64,000 nt of DNA from Streptomyces flavidovirens DSM 40150 (GTDB taxonomy: Bacteria; Actinomycetota; Actinomycetes; Streptomycetales; Streptomycetaceae). Below the pieces are notes generated by a model that saw nothing but the letters and a program-made list of their open reading frames with translations, ran no database searches and had not been told where the DNA came from. Location: contig NZ_AUBE01000016.1 in assembly GCF_000429085.1 (NCBI RefSeq), positions 110,529-174,528 of the forward strand, read 5' to 3'. This document shows positions 8,730 to 18,699 of this stretch, one piece after another. Positions within the stretch are counted from its first letter, which is position 1, and every line of letters starts with the position of its first letter. The position numbers were made by a program, and so were the translations under genes.

Positions 8730-9962
8730 GTGCGACACCGTTCTTTGCTCATACTCACCACAGCGCTCACGACCGGAGCACTGACTCTCACGGCTTGTGG
8801 GTCGCGCGACGACAACAAGGGCGAGGGTGACAGCAGCAAGAAAACCACCGTCGTCATCGGTGTCGACGCCCCGCTGACCGGCTCCCTCTCCGCGCTCGGC
8901 CAGGGCATCAAGAACTCCGTGGACCTCGCGGCCAAGACCGCGAACAAGAACAACGAAGTCCCCGGCATCGAGTTCAAGATCGAAGCCCTCGACGACCAGG
9001 CTGTCCCCGCCTCCGGCCAGGCCAACGCCGCCAAGCTCGTCGGCAACAAGGACGTCATCGGAGCCGTCGGCCCGCTGAACTCCGGCGTCGCCCAGTCCAT
9101 GCAGGGCGTCTTCGACAAAGCCGGTGTGGTCCAGGTCTCCCCGGCCAACACCAACCCGGCACTCAGCCAGGGTGACAACTGGGGCAAGGGCGAGCTGAAG
9201 CGTCCGTTCAAGACGTACTTCCGCACCGCCGCCACGGACGTCGTCCAGGGCAAGTTCGCCGCGCAGTACCTCTACAACGACGCGAAGAAGCGCAAGGTCT
9301 ACGTCGTCGACGACAAGCAGACCTACGGCGCCGGCCTCGCCGCGATCTTCTCCGCCGAGTTCAAGCGGCTCGGCGGCAAGATCGCCGGCACCGACCACGT
9401 CACGGTGAAGGAGACCGACTTCTCCAGCACCGCCGACAAGGTCAAGTCGTCGAAGGCCGACTCCGTCTACTTCGGTGGCCAGTACCCCGAGGGCGGCCTG
9501 CTCTCCGACCAGATCAAGAAGACCGGCGCCAAGATCCCCACCATGGGCGGCGACGGCATCTACGACCCGGCCTTCATCAGCGCCTCCGGCGTGGCGAACG
9601 ACGGTGACCTCGCCACCTCGATCGGCTACCCGGTCGAGAAGCTCGCGACGGCCAAGACGTTCATCGCCGACTACAAGGCGGCCGGATACAAGGACCCGTA
9701 CGCGGCATACGGCGGCTACTCCTACGACGCCGGCTGGGCCATCATCCAGGCCGTCAAGTCCGTCGTCGCCGCCAACGACGGCAAGCTCCCCGCCGACGCC
9801 CGCGCCAAGGTCGTCGAGGCTATGTCCAAGGTCTCCTTCGACGGTGTGACCGGCAAGGTCGCCTTCGACAAGTACGGCGACACGACGAACAAGCAGCTCA
9901 CCGTCTACAAGGTCGAAGGCAAGGTCTGGAAGGACGTCAAGTCCGACACCTTCAAGGACTGA
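8730..9962 (+). CDS. livK: Branched-chain amino acid ABC transporter substrate-binding lipoprotein
   Basis: Captures Leu/Ile/Val or related amino acids outside the membrane for the LivHMGF permease. 410 aa from the GTG at 8730, with AAAGGA 6 nt upstream. The signal peptide ends at a lipobox with C23 (LTLTACG), so it is a lipoprotein as in other Gram-positives. Type 1 periplasmic-binding fold: VVIGVDAPLTGSLSALGQG, then IGAVGPLNSGVAQSM and VSPANTNPALSQ lining the cleft. First gene of the liv operon; a hairpin separates it from livH and probably sets the excess of binding protein. Confidence 0.94.
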   Translation: MRHRSLLILTTALTTGALTLTACGSRDDNKGEGDSSKKTTVVIGVDAPLTGSLSALGQGIKNSVDLAAKTANKNNEVPGIEFKIEALDDQAVPASGQANAAKLVGNKDVIGAVGPLNSGVAQSMQGVFDKAGVVQVSPANTNPALSQGDNWGKGELKRPFKTYFRTAATDVVQGKFAAQYLYNDAKKRKVYVVDDKQTYGAGLAAIFSAEFKRLGGKIAGTDHVTVKETDFSSTADKVKSSKADSVYFGGQYPEGGLLSDQIKKTGAKIPTMGGDGIYDPAFISASGVANDGDLATSIGYPVEKLATAKTFIADYKAAGYKDPYAAYGGYSYDAGWAIIQAVKSVVAANDGKLPADARAKVVEAMSKVSFDGVTGKVAFDKYGDTTNKQLTVYKVEGKVWKDVKSDTFKD

Positions 9963-10022
9963 CGCACCACCGCCCCACCGCACCACCTGAACGCCCGCGC
10001 CACCCGCCCCACTTGAAAACAA

Positions 10023-10054
10023 CCGCGCGAGGGCGCAACAGCGCCCTCGCGCGG
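10023..10054 (+). terminator. livK-livH intercistronic hairpin
   Basis: Perfect 14-bp stem, CCGCGCGAGGGCGC at 10023-10036 and its complement at 10041-10054, with an AACA tetraloop. It sits 60 bp after the livK stop and 34 bp before the livH start. It is likely a partial terminator or RNA 3'-end stabiliser that raises LivK above the membrane subunits. Confidence 0.75.
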
Positions 10055-10088
10055 AGTCATATCCGACAAGCTCATCGGAGGCCCTGCG

Positions 10089-11021
10089 GTGCACGAACTG
10101 CCGCAACAGCTGGCCAACGGCCTTGCCCTCGGCGCCCTCTATGGCCTCATAGCCATCGGGTACACCATGGTGTACGGCATCGTCCAGCTCATCAACTTCG
10201 CCCACGGCGAGATCTTCATGATCGGGGGCTTCGGCGCCCTCACCGCCTACATCGCGCTCCCCAGCGGGACGTCGCTCCTCGTGGCCATTCCCCTCATGAT
10301 CGTCGGCGGCGCCATCACATCCGTCGCCGTCGCCACCGCCGCCGAACGCTTCGCCTACCGGCCGCTGCGCAACGCCCCCCGGCTGGCCCCGCTCATCACC
10401 GCAATCGGCCTCTCGATCGTTCTCCAGCAGCTTGTCTGGGGCCTCTACCCCGACGCGAAGAAGCCGCGCAGCTTCCCCGAGATCCAGGGCGAGTCGTTCA
10501 AGATCTTCGACAACCTGTACCTCCAGCGCGCCGACGCCTTCGTCCTCGTCCTCGCCCCCCTGTGCATGCTCGCCCTCGGCCTCTTCGTAGCCAAGAGCCG
10601 CAGCGGCCGCGCCATGCAGGCCACCGCCCAGGACCCCGACACAGCGAAGCTCATGGGCATCAACACCGACCGCATCATCGTCATGGCCTTCGCCATCGGT
10701 GCCGCGTTCGCAGCCGTCGCAGCCGTCGCATACGGCCTCGACAAGGGCCAGATCAACTTCGAGATGGGCTTCATCCTCGGACTCAAGGCCTTCACCGCAG
10801 CCGTCCTCGGCGGCATCGGCAACATCTACGGCGCCATGGTCGGCGGAGTCGTCCTCGGCCTCGCGGAATCCCTGTCAATCGCCTACATCGAAGAGATTCC
10901 CGGAATGCAGCAGCTCGGCGGCGGCGCCTGGGCCAACGTCTGGGCATTCGTACTTCTCATCGTCGTGCTCCTCGTCAGGCCACAGGGCCTGCTCGGCGAG
11001 CGCGTCGCGGATCGGGCGTGA
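10089..11021 (+). CDS. livH: Branched-chain amino acid ABC transporter permease LivH
   Basis: Inner-membrane permease subunit, 310 aa, about eight hydrophobic helices. It opens with LANGLALGALYGLIAIGYTMVYGI, and has INFAHGEIFMIGGFGA and the late KAFTAAVLGGIGNIYGAMVGG characteristic of LivH. Pairs with LivM to form the channel and couples to the ATPases LivG and LivF. GTG start with GGAGG 7 nt upstream. Confidence 0.94.
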   Translation: MHELPQQLANGLALGALYGLIAIGYTMVYGIVQLINFAHGEIFMIGGFGALTAYIALPSGTSLLVAIPLMIVGGAITSVAVATAAERFAYRPLRNAPRLAPLITAIGLSIVLQQLVWGLYPDAKKPRSFPEIQGESFKIFDNLYLQRADAFVLVLAPLCMLALGLFVAKSRSGRAMQATAQDPDTAKLMGINTDRIIVMAFAIGAAFAAVAAVAYGLDKGQINFEMGFILGLKAFTAAVLGGIGNIYGAMVGGVVLGLAESLSIAYIEEIPGMQQLGGGAWANVWAFVLLIVVLLVRPQGLLGERVADRA

Positions 11022-11026
11022 GAGCC

Positions 11027-12759
11027 ATGACAACCGACACCACGCAGACAGCCGAGACCGCACCGGCCAACCGCAACTCCCGCGCCAACATGTTCCGTTG
11101 GCTCACCCTCGCCGGCGGCCTCGCCACCACAGCCAGCACCTTCCTGGCCTGGACCTACACCGACGAGTTCCCCGGCGACCTCACCGTCTACGGATACCCC
11201 GGCGGCCTCCAGGTCCTCACCCTCGTCGCAGGCCTCCTCACCACCCTGTACGCCCTCGCCGCACTGGACATCAAGGGCCTGCGCTGGCTCGCGCCCACCG
11301 GCACCACCAAAGCGCTGCGACTGCTCGCCCTCGGCGCCCTCGGCACCACCTGGTTCACGGTCATCGCCATCGCCGTCGAACTCGGCGGCATGGTCAACCT
11401 CGAACCCGGCGGCTTCGTCGCAGCCGTGGCCTCCGCCATCCCCGTCGCCGCCGCGTTCCAACTGCCCGACGACACCCGCAAGGCCAAGCGCCCCAAGGAA
11501 CTGCCCTCCTGGGCCGAAATCCTGATCATCGTCGCCGCCTTCGCGATCGGCCTCTTCGTCGTCACCTACGGCATCGACACCGAATACGCCGAACTCTTCA
11601 CCGGCTACATGATCACCGCCGGGTTCGCCATCGCCGCGCTCTTCAAAGCCGGCCTCATGGCACGCCTCTCGGCGCTCACCACCAAATACCGCTCCATCGC
11701 CGTGGCAGCCGCCTTCGTCGCCGCAGCAGCCTTCCCCTTCACCCAGAACACCGACCAGTTCACCCTCATCGCGGTCAACATCCTCATCTTCGCGACCGTC
11801 GCACTCGGACTGAACATCGTCGTCGGCCTCGCCGGACTCCTCGACCTCGGATACGTCGCCTTCCTCGGCGTCGGCGCCTACACCGCCGCCCTCGTCTCAG
11901 GCACCACCGCATCCGCCTTCGACGTCCAGTTCCCCTTCTGGGCATCCGTCCTCACCGGCGGCGTCGTCTCCCTCATCTTCGGCGTCGTCATCGGAGCCCC
12001 CACCCTGCGGCTGCGCGGCGACTACCTCGCCATCGTCACCCTCGGCTTCGGCGAGATCTTCCGCATCACCGTCGGCAACCTCGACGGCGTATCCGGCCCG
12101 CAGGTCACCAACGGCCCCAACGGCGTACCCAACGTCCCCGACCTCGTCTTCTTCGGATACGACTTCGGCGAATCCCACACCATCGCCGGCATCGAACTCG
12201 GGTCGTACGCCAACTACTACCTGCTCATGCTGCTCGCGATGATCCTCGTCGTCCTCGTCTTCAGCCGCGCCGGCAGCTCCCGCATCGGCCGCGCCTGGGT
12301 CGCCATCCGCGAAGACGAGACCGCCGCCACCGCCATGGGCATCAACGGCTTCCGGGTCAAACTCATCGCCTTCGCCCTCGGCGCCACCCTCGCCGGCCTC
12401 GCCGGCACCGTCCAGGCACACGTCCAGAGCACCGTGGTCCCCGAAATGTACGTCTTCGCCGGACCCGTACCGCCCAACTCCGCCTTCCTCCTCGCCGCCG
12501 TCATCCTCGGCGGCATGGGAACCATCAGCGGACCCCTCATCGGCGCCACGCTGCTCTACATGATCCCCGCCAAGCTGCAGTTCCTCCAGGACTACCAGCT
12601 GCTCGGGTTCGGCATCGCGCTGATCCTCCTCATGCGCTTCCGCCCCGAAGGCCTCATCGCCAACCGGCGCGCCCAGCTCGAGTACCACGAGACCGACCAA
12701 CTCGACGTACCGGACAAGGGCCTGACCGACTCCGGCGTCGGCATCACGAAGGCGGGGGC

Positions 12760-12763
<4 letters not shown>
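11027..12763 (+). CDS. livM: Branched-chain amino acid ABC transporter permease LivM
   Basis: Second permease subunit, 578 aa. The LivM core lies in the C-terminal half (about 240-560: NIVVGLAGLLDLGYVAFLGVGAY, RLRGDYLAIVTLGFGEI, RIGRAWVAIREDETAATAMGINGFRVKLIAFALGA). The N-terminal 230 residues form an extra block of five or six hydrophobic segments, longer than the E. coli protein; this extension also occurs in other actinobacterial LivM. ATG at 11027 follows livH by 5 bp; an in-frame GTG at 11018 overlapping the livH stop as GTGA is an equally possible start. Confidence 0.92.
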
Positions 12764-13682
<919 letters not shown>

Positions 13683-13686
<4 letters not shown>

Positions 13687-14399
13687 CCGCTCTCCTCGAG
13701 GTCGAGGACCTCCGGGTCGCCTACGGCAAGATCGAAGCCGTCAAGGGCATCTCCTTCAGCGTCGAAGCAGGCCAGGTCGTCACCCTCATCGGCACCAACG
13801 GTGCGGGCAAGACCACCACCCTCCGAACACTGTCCGGACTGCTCAAGCCCTCCAGCGGCCGCATCACCTTCGACGGCAAACCGCTCGGCGGAGTCCCCGC
13901 ACACAAGATCGTGTCCCTCGGGCTGGCCCACTCCCCCGAGGGCCGGCACATCTTCCCCCGCCTCACGATCACGGAGAACCTCCAGCTCGGAGCGTTCCTC
14001 CGGACGGACAAAGCGGGCATCGAGAAGGACATCCAGCGCGCCTACGACCTCTTCCCCATCCTGGGAGAACGCCGGAAGCAAGCCGCGGGCACCCTCTCGG
14101 GCGGCGAACAGCAGATGCTGGCCATGGGACGCGCACTCATGTCCCAGCCCCAGCTACTGATGCTCGACGAACCGTCGATGGGCCTCTCCCCGATCATGAT
14201 GCAGAAGATCATGGAGACCATCGTCGAACTCAAGGCACAGGGCACCACCATCCTGCTCGTCGAACAGAACGCCCAGGCCGCACTCTCGCTCGCGGACCAG
14301 GCCCACGTCATGGAAGTCGGCACCATCAAGCTCTCCGGCCCCGGCAGCGAACTGCTCCACGACGAGTCCGTCCGCAAGACGTACCTCGGCGAGGACTGA
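13683..14399 (+). CDS. livF: Branched-chain amino acid ABC transporter ATPase LivF
   Basis: Second ABC ATPase, 238 aa, normal LivF length. Walker A GTNGAGKTT, signature LSGGEQQMLAMGRALM, Walker B LLMLDEPSMGLSP, H-loop LLVEQNAQ. Last gene of livKHMGF; GTG overlaps the livG stop by 4 bp, so LivG and LivF are translationally coupled for heterodimer assembly. Confidence 0.95.
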
Positions 14400-14414
14400 A
14401 CCACACGAACACAA

Positions 14415-14453
14415 GGAGAGGCCGCCCCCACGCAGCGCGGGGGCGGCCTCTCC
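14415..14453. terminator. Bidirectional terminator between livF and pdtaR
   Basis: 15-bp perfect stem: GGAGAGGCCGCCCCC at 14415-14429 and its complement at 14439-14453, with a 9-nt loop. It lies 15 bp after livF and 30 bp beyond the 3' end of pdtaR, so it can serve both convergent genes. Confidence 0.85.
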
Positions 14454-14483
14454 TCTATACGTACATACGTACGCCGTACCGTG

Positions 14484-15140
14484 CTACTCGCCCTTCGCGG
14501 CCTTCTTCTCCTCGGCGTCCTCAATGACCGCCTCCGCCACCTGCTGCATGGACAGGCGACGATCCATCGACGTCTTCTGAATCCACCGGAACGCGGCCGG
14601 CTCCGTCAGCCCGTACTGCGTCTGCAGCACCGACTTCGCCCGGTCCACCAGCTTCCGCGTCTCCAGCCGCTGCGTAAGGTCCGCGACCTCGCTCTCCAGC
14701 GCCTTCAGCTCCGTGAACCGCGACACCGCCATCTCAATGGCCGGTACGACGTCACTCTTGCTGAACGGCTTCACGAGGTACGCCATCGCACCGGCATCCC
14801 GCGCCCGCTCCACCAGATCGCGCTGCGAGAACGCGGTCAGCATGAGGACGGGGGCGATGGACTCCTCCGTGATCTTCTCGGCGGCGGAGATGCCGTCCAG
14901 CACGGGCATCTTCACATCGAGGATGACGAGGTCGGGCCGGTGCTCCCGGGCGAGCTCGATGGCCTGCTGCCCGTCACCGGCCTCGCCCACGACCGCGTAG
15001 CCCTCTTCCTCGAGCATCTCTTTGAGGTCGAGGCGGATGAGGGCTTCGTCCTCGGCGATGACGACGCGGGTCGTCAGCGGCGGGACGTGCGACTTGTTGT
15101 CGTCGTCGGCGACGGGCTGGGGCGACTCGGGGGTGGTCAC
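14484..15140 (-). CDS. pdtaR: ANTAR-domain RNA-binding response regulator
   Basis: 218 aa. CheY-like receiver about 25-140 with acidic pair E30/D31, phosphoacceptor D75 in LVILDVKMP, T/S at LTAFS and K124 in YLVKPF. C-terminal ANTAR domain about 145-205 (coiled region RFTELKALESEVADLTQRLETRKLVDRAK, then LQTQYGLTEPAAFRWIQKTSMDRR). Known PdtaR proteins bind tandem hairpins in mRNA leaders to antiterminate transcription and are phosphorylated by the histidine kinase PdtaS, which is not in this window. GTG start with GAGGAG upstream; homologues share this start. Confidence 0.93.
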   Translation of the reverse strand: MTTPESPQPVADDDNKSHVPPLTTRVVIAEDEALIRLDLKEMLEEEGYAVVGEAGDGQQAIELAREHRPDLVILDVKMPVLDGISAAEKITEESIAPVLMLTAFSQRDLVERARDAGAMAYLVKPFSKSDVVPAIEMAVSRFTELKALESEVADLTQRLETRKLVDRAKSVLQTQYGLTEPAAFRWIQKTSMDRRLSMQQVAEAVIEDAEEKKAAKGE

Positions 15141-15239
15141 GGGGCTCCTCGTTCCACGGCAGGTACAGCTCCCCAAGAGCGTACCTAGCTGCGGTAAGGT
15201 GGACGCGCAGTGGGTCAAGGGAAACCTTGGATACCGCGA

Positions 15240-15314
15240 GCCCCGGTAGCCCAATTGGCAGCAGGCAATGGATTCAAAACCCATACAGTGTCGGTTCGAG
15301 TCCGACCCGGGGCA
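15240..15314 (+). tRNA. tRNA with apparent CAA anticodon and short variable loop
   Basis: 75-nt cloverleaf. Acceptor GCCCCGG/CCGGGGC (15240-15246 and 15307-15313), discriminator A at 15314, T-arm GTCGG-TTCGAGT-CCGAC (15290-15306). Anticodon loop TTCAAAA puts CAA at 15275-15277, which would read UUG (Leu). The variable region is only 5 nt (15285-15289), whereas leucine tRNAs have a long arm. The base of the anticodon stem is an A-C mismatch and the D stem has only 3 pairs. The 3' CCA is not encoded. Either a divergent tRNA-Leu lacking its class II arm or a non-canonical tRNA-like gene. Amino-acid identity is uncertain. Confidence 0.75.
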
Positions 15315-15424
15315 CTTCTCCTTCGATTCCAAGGTTCACCTACAGTTTGGCGATCTTCACTCGCCCTGGTGAATGCGGTCGTAAATCCGTGCGAGATCAC
15401 AAGGATCCCGCCAGTCTCGCAATC

Positions 15425-16207
15425 ATGTACGACCTCAGGACGCGTGAGCACGCGCTTACCCTCGTCGCCCAAGGCCGCAGTCTCAACTCCGTGAGCAAGC
15501 AGACCGGCATATCCAGGTCCGCCATCCGCGAGTGGCAGATCCGGATCGAGCCGACGCCGCGCATGCTCGGACAAGCCGCACCATGCCCAAGGTGCCTGCC
15601 CGTACCCGGCCTTCCAACAGACTCCGCCGCGTACGCCTACCTACTGGGTCTCTACCTCGGCGACGGCTGCATCAGCCCACACCGTCACGGCGGCTACTAC
15701 CTACGCATTGCGTGCGCAGATGCCTGGCCCAGGCTCATCGACCTGTGCCGCACTGCCATCTCAAGCGTCCGCCCCGAAGACTCCGTCCATGTCCTCCAGC
15801 GCCAGGGCTGCGTAGCGGTCACCAGTTACAGCCGCCACTGGCCGTGCCTCTTCCCACAGCACGGTCCTGGAAAGAAGCACGAACGCACGATCTCGCTCCG
15901 CTCCTGGCAACAGGCCATTGTGGATGCCCACCCCTGGGATTTCATCCGTGGGCTCATCCACTCCGACGGGTGCCGGATCACCAACTGGACCACCCGTCTC
16001 GTCGGCGGCGAGCGGAAGCGCTATGAATACCCGAGGTACTTCTTCACCAACACATCCGTCGACATCCTGCGCCTCTTCACGGACACCCTCGACGCGGTCG
16101 GCGTCGAGTGGAAGCCGTCACGGCAGAGCCGCGCCGCGCAAAGCGTCTCGGTCGCCAAACGCGCATCCGTCGCGTTGATGGACGCGCACGTCGGGCCCAA
16201 GCACTGA
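15425..16207 (+). CDS. HTH plus LAGLIDADG-type homing endonuclease-like protein
   Basis: 260 aa. An N-terminal helix-turn-helix (about 8-38, GRSLNSVSKQTGISRSAIREWQ) resembles transposase/resolvase-type HTH. C53-x2-C56 follows and could begin a zinc site. Two LAGLIDADG-like motifs, YLLGLYLGDG at 72-81 and FIRGLIHSDG at 173-182, both end in the acidic residue that is catalytic in this family. It is free-standing, not inside an intron or intein, and lies 110 bp downstream of the unusual tRNA. Similar HTH-LAGLIDADG proteins are widespread in actinobacteria; their role is unknown. ATG at 15425 is the first start that keeps the HTH intact. Confidence 0.75.
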   Translation: MYDLRTREHALTLVAQGRSLNSVSKQTGISRSAIREWQIRIEPTPRMLGQAAPCPRCLPVPGLPTDSAAYAYLLGLYLGDGCISPHRHGGYYLRIACADAWPRLIDLCRTAISSVRPEDSVHVLQRQGCVAVTSYSRHWPCLFPQHGPGKKHERTISLRSWQQAIVDAHPWDFIRGLIHSDGCRITNWTTRLVGGERKRYEYPRYFFTNTSVDILRLFTDTLDAVGVEWKPSRQSRAAQSVSVAKRASVALMDAHVGPKH

Positions 16208-16220
16208 CACCGTGCGGGTA

Positions 16221-16244
16221 GGGCCCCCTGGGGTGTGGGGGCCC
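16221..16244. terminator. Terminator between the LAGLIDADG gene and pyk
   Basis: GGGCCCCC (16221-16228) and GGGGGCCC (16237-16244) around an 8-nt loop, 13 bp after the LAGLIDADG stop and 19 bp beyond the pyk stop. Serves two convergent genes. Confidence 0.7.
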
Positions 16245-16263
16245 GTTGCCCGTGGCGGCAGGG

Positions 16264-17700
16264 TTACTTCGCGGCTGGGTCGTCCTCGCCGATGTGGTGG
16301 ACGCGGACGAGGTTCGTGGAGCCCGCGATGCCGGGCGGGGAGCCGGCGGTGATGATCACGACGTCGCCCTTCTGGCAGCGGCCGATGCGCAGGAGGTGTT
16401 CGTCGACCTGCGCGACCATCGCGTCGGTGGAGTCGACGTGCGGGCCGAGGAAGGTTTCGACGCCCCAGGTGAGGTTGAGCTGGGAGCGGGTCGCGGGGTC
16501 GGGGGTGAAGGCGAGCAGCGGGATGGGTGAGCGGTAGCGGGAGAGGCGTTTGACGGTGTCGCCGGATTGGGTGAAGGCGACGAGGAATTTGGCGTTGAGG
16601 AAGTCGCCGATGTCGGCTGCGGCGCGGGCGACGGCTCCGCCTTGGGTGCGGGGTTTGTTGCGTTCGGTGAGGGGTGGCAGGCCTTTGGCGAGGATGTCTT
16701 CTTCTGCGGCTTCGACGATGCGGCTCATGGTGCGGACGGTGTCGATGGGGTATTTGCCGACGCTGGTTTCGCCGGAGAGCATGACGGCGTCTGTGCCGTC
16801 GATGACGGCGTTGGCGACGTCGGAGGCTTCGGCGCGGGTGGGCCGGGAGTTCTCGATCATCGAGTCGAGCATTTGGGTGGCGACGATGACCGGTTTGGCG
16901 TTGCGCTTGGCGAGTTTGATGGCTCGCTTTTGGACGATCGGGACTTGTTCGAGGGGCATTTCGACGCCGAGGTCGCCGCGGGCGACCATGATGCCGTCGA
17001 AGGCGGCGACGATGTCGTCGATGTTTTCGACGGCTTGGGGCTTTTCGATTTTCGCGATGACGGGGAGGTGGCGGCCTTCTTCCTTCATGATGCGGTGGAC
17101 GTCTTGGATGTCGCGTCCGCTGCGTACGAAGGAGAGGGCGATGATGTCGGCGCCGGTGCGCAGGGCCCAGCGGAGGTCGTCGATGTCTTTTTCGGAGAGG
17201 GCGGGTACGGAGACGGCGACTCCGGGGAGGTTGAGGCCTTTGTGGTCGGAGACCATGCCTCCTTCGATGACGAGGGTCTGGACGCGGGGTCCGTCGACGC
17301 CGGTGACTTCGAGGGTGACTTTGCCGTCGTCGACGAGGATGCGTTCGCCTGTGGTGACGTCGGTGGCGAGGCCTTGGTAGGTGGTGCCGCAGGTATGGCG
17401 GTCGCCTTGGACGGGTTCGACGGTGATGGTGAACTCGTCGCCTCGTTCAAGGAGTACGGGTCCTTCGCGGAAGCGTCCGAGGCGGATCTTCGGGCCTTGA
17501 AGGTCGGCGAGTACGCCGACGCTGCGGCCTGTTTCGTCGGAGGCTTTGCGTACGCGCTGGTAGCGCTCCTCGTGTTCGGCGTAGGTGCCGTGGCTGAGGT
17601 TGAAGCGGGCGATGTCCATTCCGGCTTCGACCAGTGCCTTGATCTGGTCGTATGTGTCGGTGGCGGGCCCCAGGGTGCAAACGATTTTGGCTCGGCGCAT
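16264..17700 (-). CDS. pyk: Pyruvate kinase
   Basis: Converts phosphoenolpyruvate and ADP to pyruvate and ATP in glycolysis; cytoplasmic tetramer. 478 aa, full length. N-terminal RRAKIVCTLGPAT and DIARFNLSHG, the TIM-barrel signature VIAKIEKPQAVENIDDI with catalytic Lys, and VARGDLGVEMPLEQVP for divalent metal. A small B domain (about 70-165) and C-terminal allosteric domain (about 350-478) are present. Codon use here is noticeably T-richer at wobble positions than neighbouring genes, as is the next 8 kb. Streptomyces usually have two pyk genes; a paralogue would be elsewhere. Confidence 0.96.
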   Translation of the reverse strand: MRRAKIVCTLGPATDTYDQIKALVEAGMDIARFNLSHGTYAEHEERYQRVRKASDETGRSVGVLADLQGPKIRLGRFREGPVLLERGDEFTITVEPVQGDRHTCGTTYQGLATDVTTGERILVDDGKVTLEVTGVDGPRVQTLVIEGGMVSDHKGLNLPGVAVSVPALSEKDIDDLRWALRTGADIIALSFVRSGRDIQDVHRIMKEEGRHLPVIAKIEKPQAVENIDDIVAAFDGIMVARGDLGVEMPLEQVPIVQKRAIKLAKRNAKPVIVATQMLDSMIENSRPTRAEASDVANAVIDGTDAVMLSGETSVGKYPIDTVRTMSRIVEAAEEDILAKGLPPLTERNKPRTQGGAVARAAADIGDFLNAKFLVAFTQSGDTVKRLSRYRSPIPLLAFTPDPATRSQLNLTWGVETFLGPHVDSTDAMVAQVDEHLLRIGRCQKGDVVIITAGSPPGIAGSTNLVRVHHIGEDDPAAK

Positions 17701-17757
17701 AGGTCGAGCCTAGGCCTTACCAGCCAGTAGGAAATTGGCTGTGCGTGACTGTCCAAC

Positions 17758-17776
17758 AACCTTTGCATGAAAGGTT
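17758..17776. promoter_or_regulatory. Inverted repeat upstream of pyk
   Basis: AACCTTT-GCATG-AAAGGTT, perfect 7-bp arms with a 5-nt centre, 58-76 bp upstream of the pyk start. On the pyk strand a TTGTCA (17778-17783 complement) immediately precedes it, so the repeat would fall in the promoter spacer, a common place for an operator. Confidence 0.45.
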
Positions 17777-17823
17777 ATTGACAAGTGTTGAATTGTGCGC
17801 GGGGGTGCTCTGATGAGCGTTGT

Positions 17824-18549
17824 TCAGAGCTTGGGCGGCGTCATGATGAAGCGGGCGTTCACCAGGGCGTGGAGGGTCTGGCGCTGGGGTTCGAGGTCGA
17901 GGGCGGGGGCGTCTTCGGCCATTTCGGAGGTCATGCCCCGGCGTGCGAAGCCGCCGGCGTAGGCGACGGGTACGGGGCGGCCGTCTTCCGCTCCGGGGTC
18001 GGCGAGTTCGACGAGGGCGGCGAGGTCGGCGCCGAGGGCCTGGGCGTATTCGCGGGCGCGTTTGACTGCTTCCCGTACGGCTTGGCGGCGTACTTCGCCG
18101 TGGGCGGGTGAGTCGGGGCGCATGGCCCACCAGGGGCCGTCGACCTGGGTGAGTTCGAGGTCGGCGAGGCGGGTGGTGAGTTCGCCGAGGGCGGTGAAGT
18201 CGGTGAGGGCGGCGGTGATGTGGACGCTTCCGTGGTAGGAGCGGACGCGGTCGCCGCGGCCGTGTCTGGTGAGTTCGGGGCTGATGGAGAAGGCGCCGGT
18301 TTCCAGCTTTTCGACGGCGTCGCCGTAGCTCTTGACGAGGTCGAGGGCGAGGGTGTTGCGCCGGGTGAGGTCTTCGAGTGCGGTGCGGCGGTCCGTACCG
18401 CGGGCGCTGACGGTGATGCGGATGTGGGCGGTTTCCGGGTCGAATTCGAGGCGTGCTTCGCCCTGGACGGCGAGGCGGGGGGCTTGGGGGGTGCCGTAGG
18501 GGGCTGGGGGGCTGACTCGGGGCTCGGGGTTCATCGGTTCGTCGGTCAC
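17824..18549 (-). CDS. SIMPL/DUF541 domain protein
   Basis: 241 aa. Full SIMPL-type domain from about residue 25: LAVQGEARLEFDPETAHIRITVSARGTDRRTALEDL is the conserved N-terminal strand-helix, and the C-terminal half contains AVREAVKRAREYAQALGADL. No signal peptide is visible, so probably cytoplasmic, unlike many DUF541 proteins. Biochemical role of the family is unclear. GTG at 18549 is preferred because GGAG precedes it; ATG at 18534 is the alternative. Divergent from the nucleotidase gene. Confidence 0.82.
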   Translation of the reverse strand: MTDEPMNPEPRVSPPAPYGTPQAPRLAVQGEARLEFDPETAHIRITVSARGTDRRTALEDLTRRNTLALDLVKSYGDAVEKLETGAFSISPELTRHGRGDRVRSYHGSVHITAALTDFTALGELTTRLADLELTQVDGPWWAMRPDSPAHGEVRRQAVREAVKRAREYAQALGADLAALVELADPGAEDGRPVPVAYAGGFARRGMTSEMAEDAPALDLEPQRQTLHALVNARFIMTPPKL

Positions 18550-18699
18550 GCTCTCCACTGTCGCACTCGGGTGTGACAGCGGGCGGTCATCAGATCGAAA
18601 CGCGGTAGGGGTGTTGCTGGTGTGGCTCGTTGGGCCAAACTCTACGCGCGTCACGTTGTGCGACCGAAGCGCGGAAGCACGGATCGAGGAGACAAGAGA

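Noticed and set aside
15240..16207. Integrated element using the tRNA as attachment site
   Set aside because: No integrase, no repeated tRNA 3' end and no mobile-element genes downstream; pyk follows immediately.
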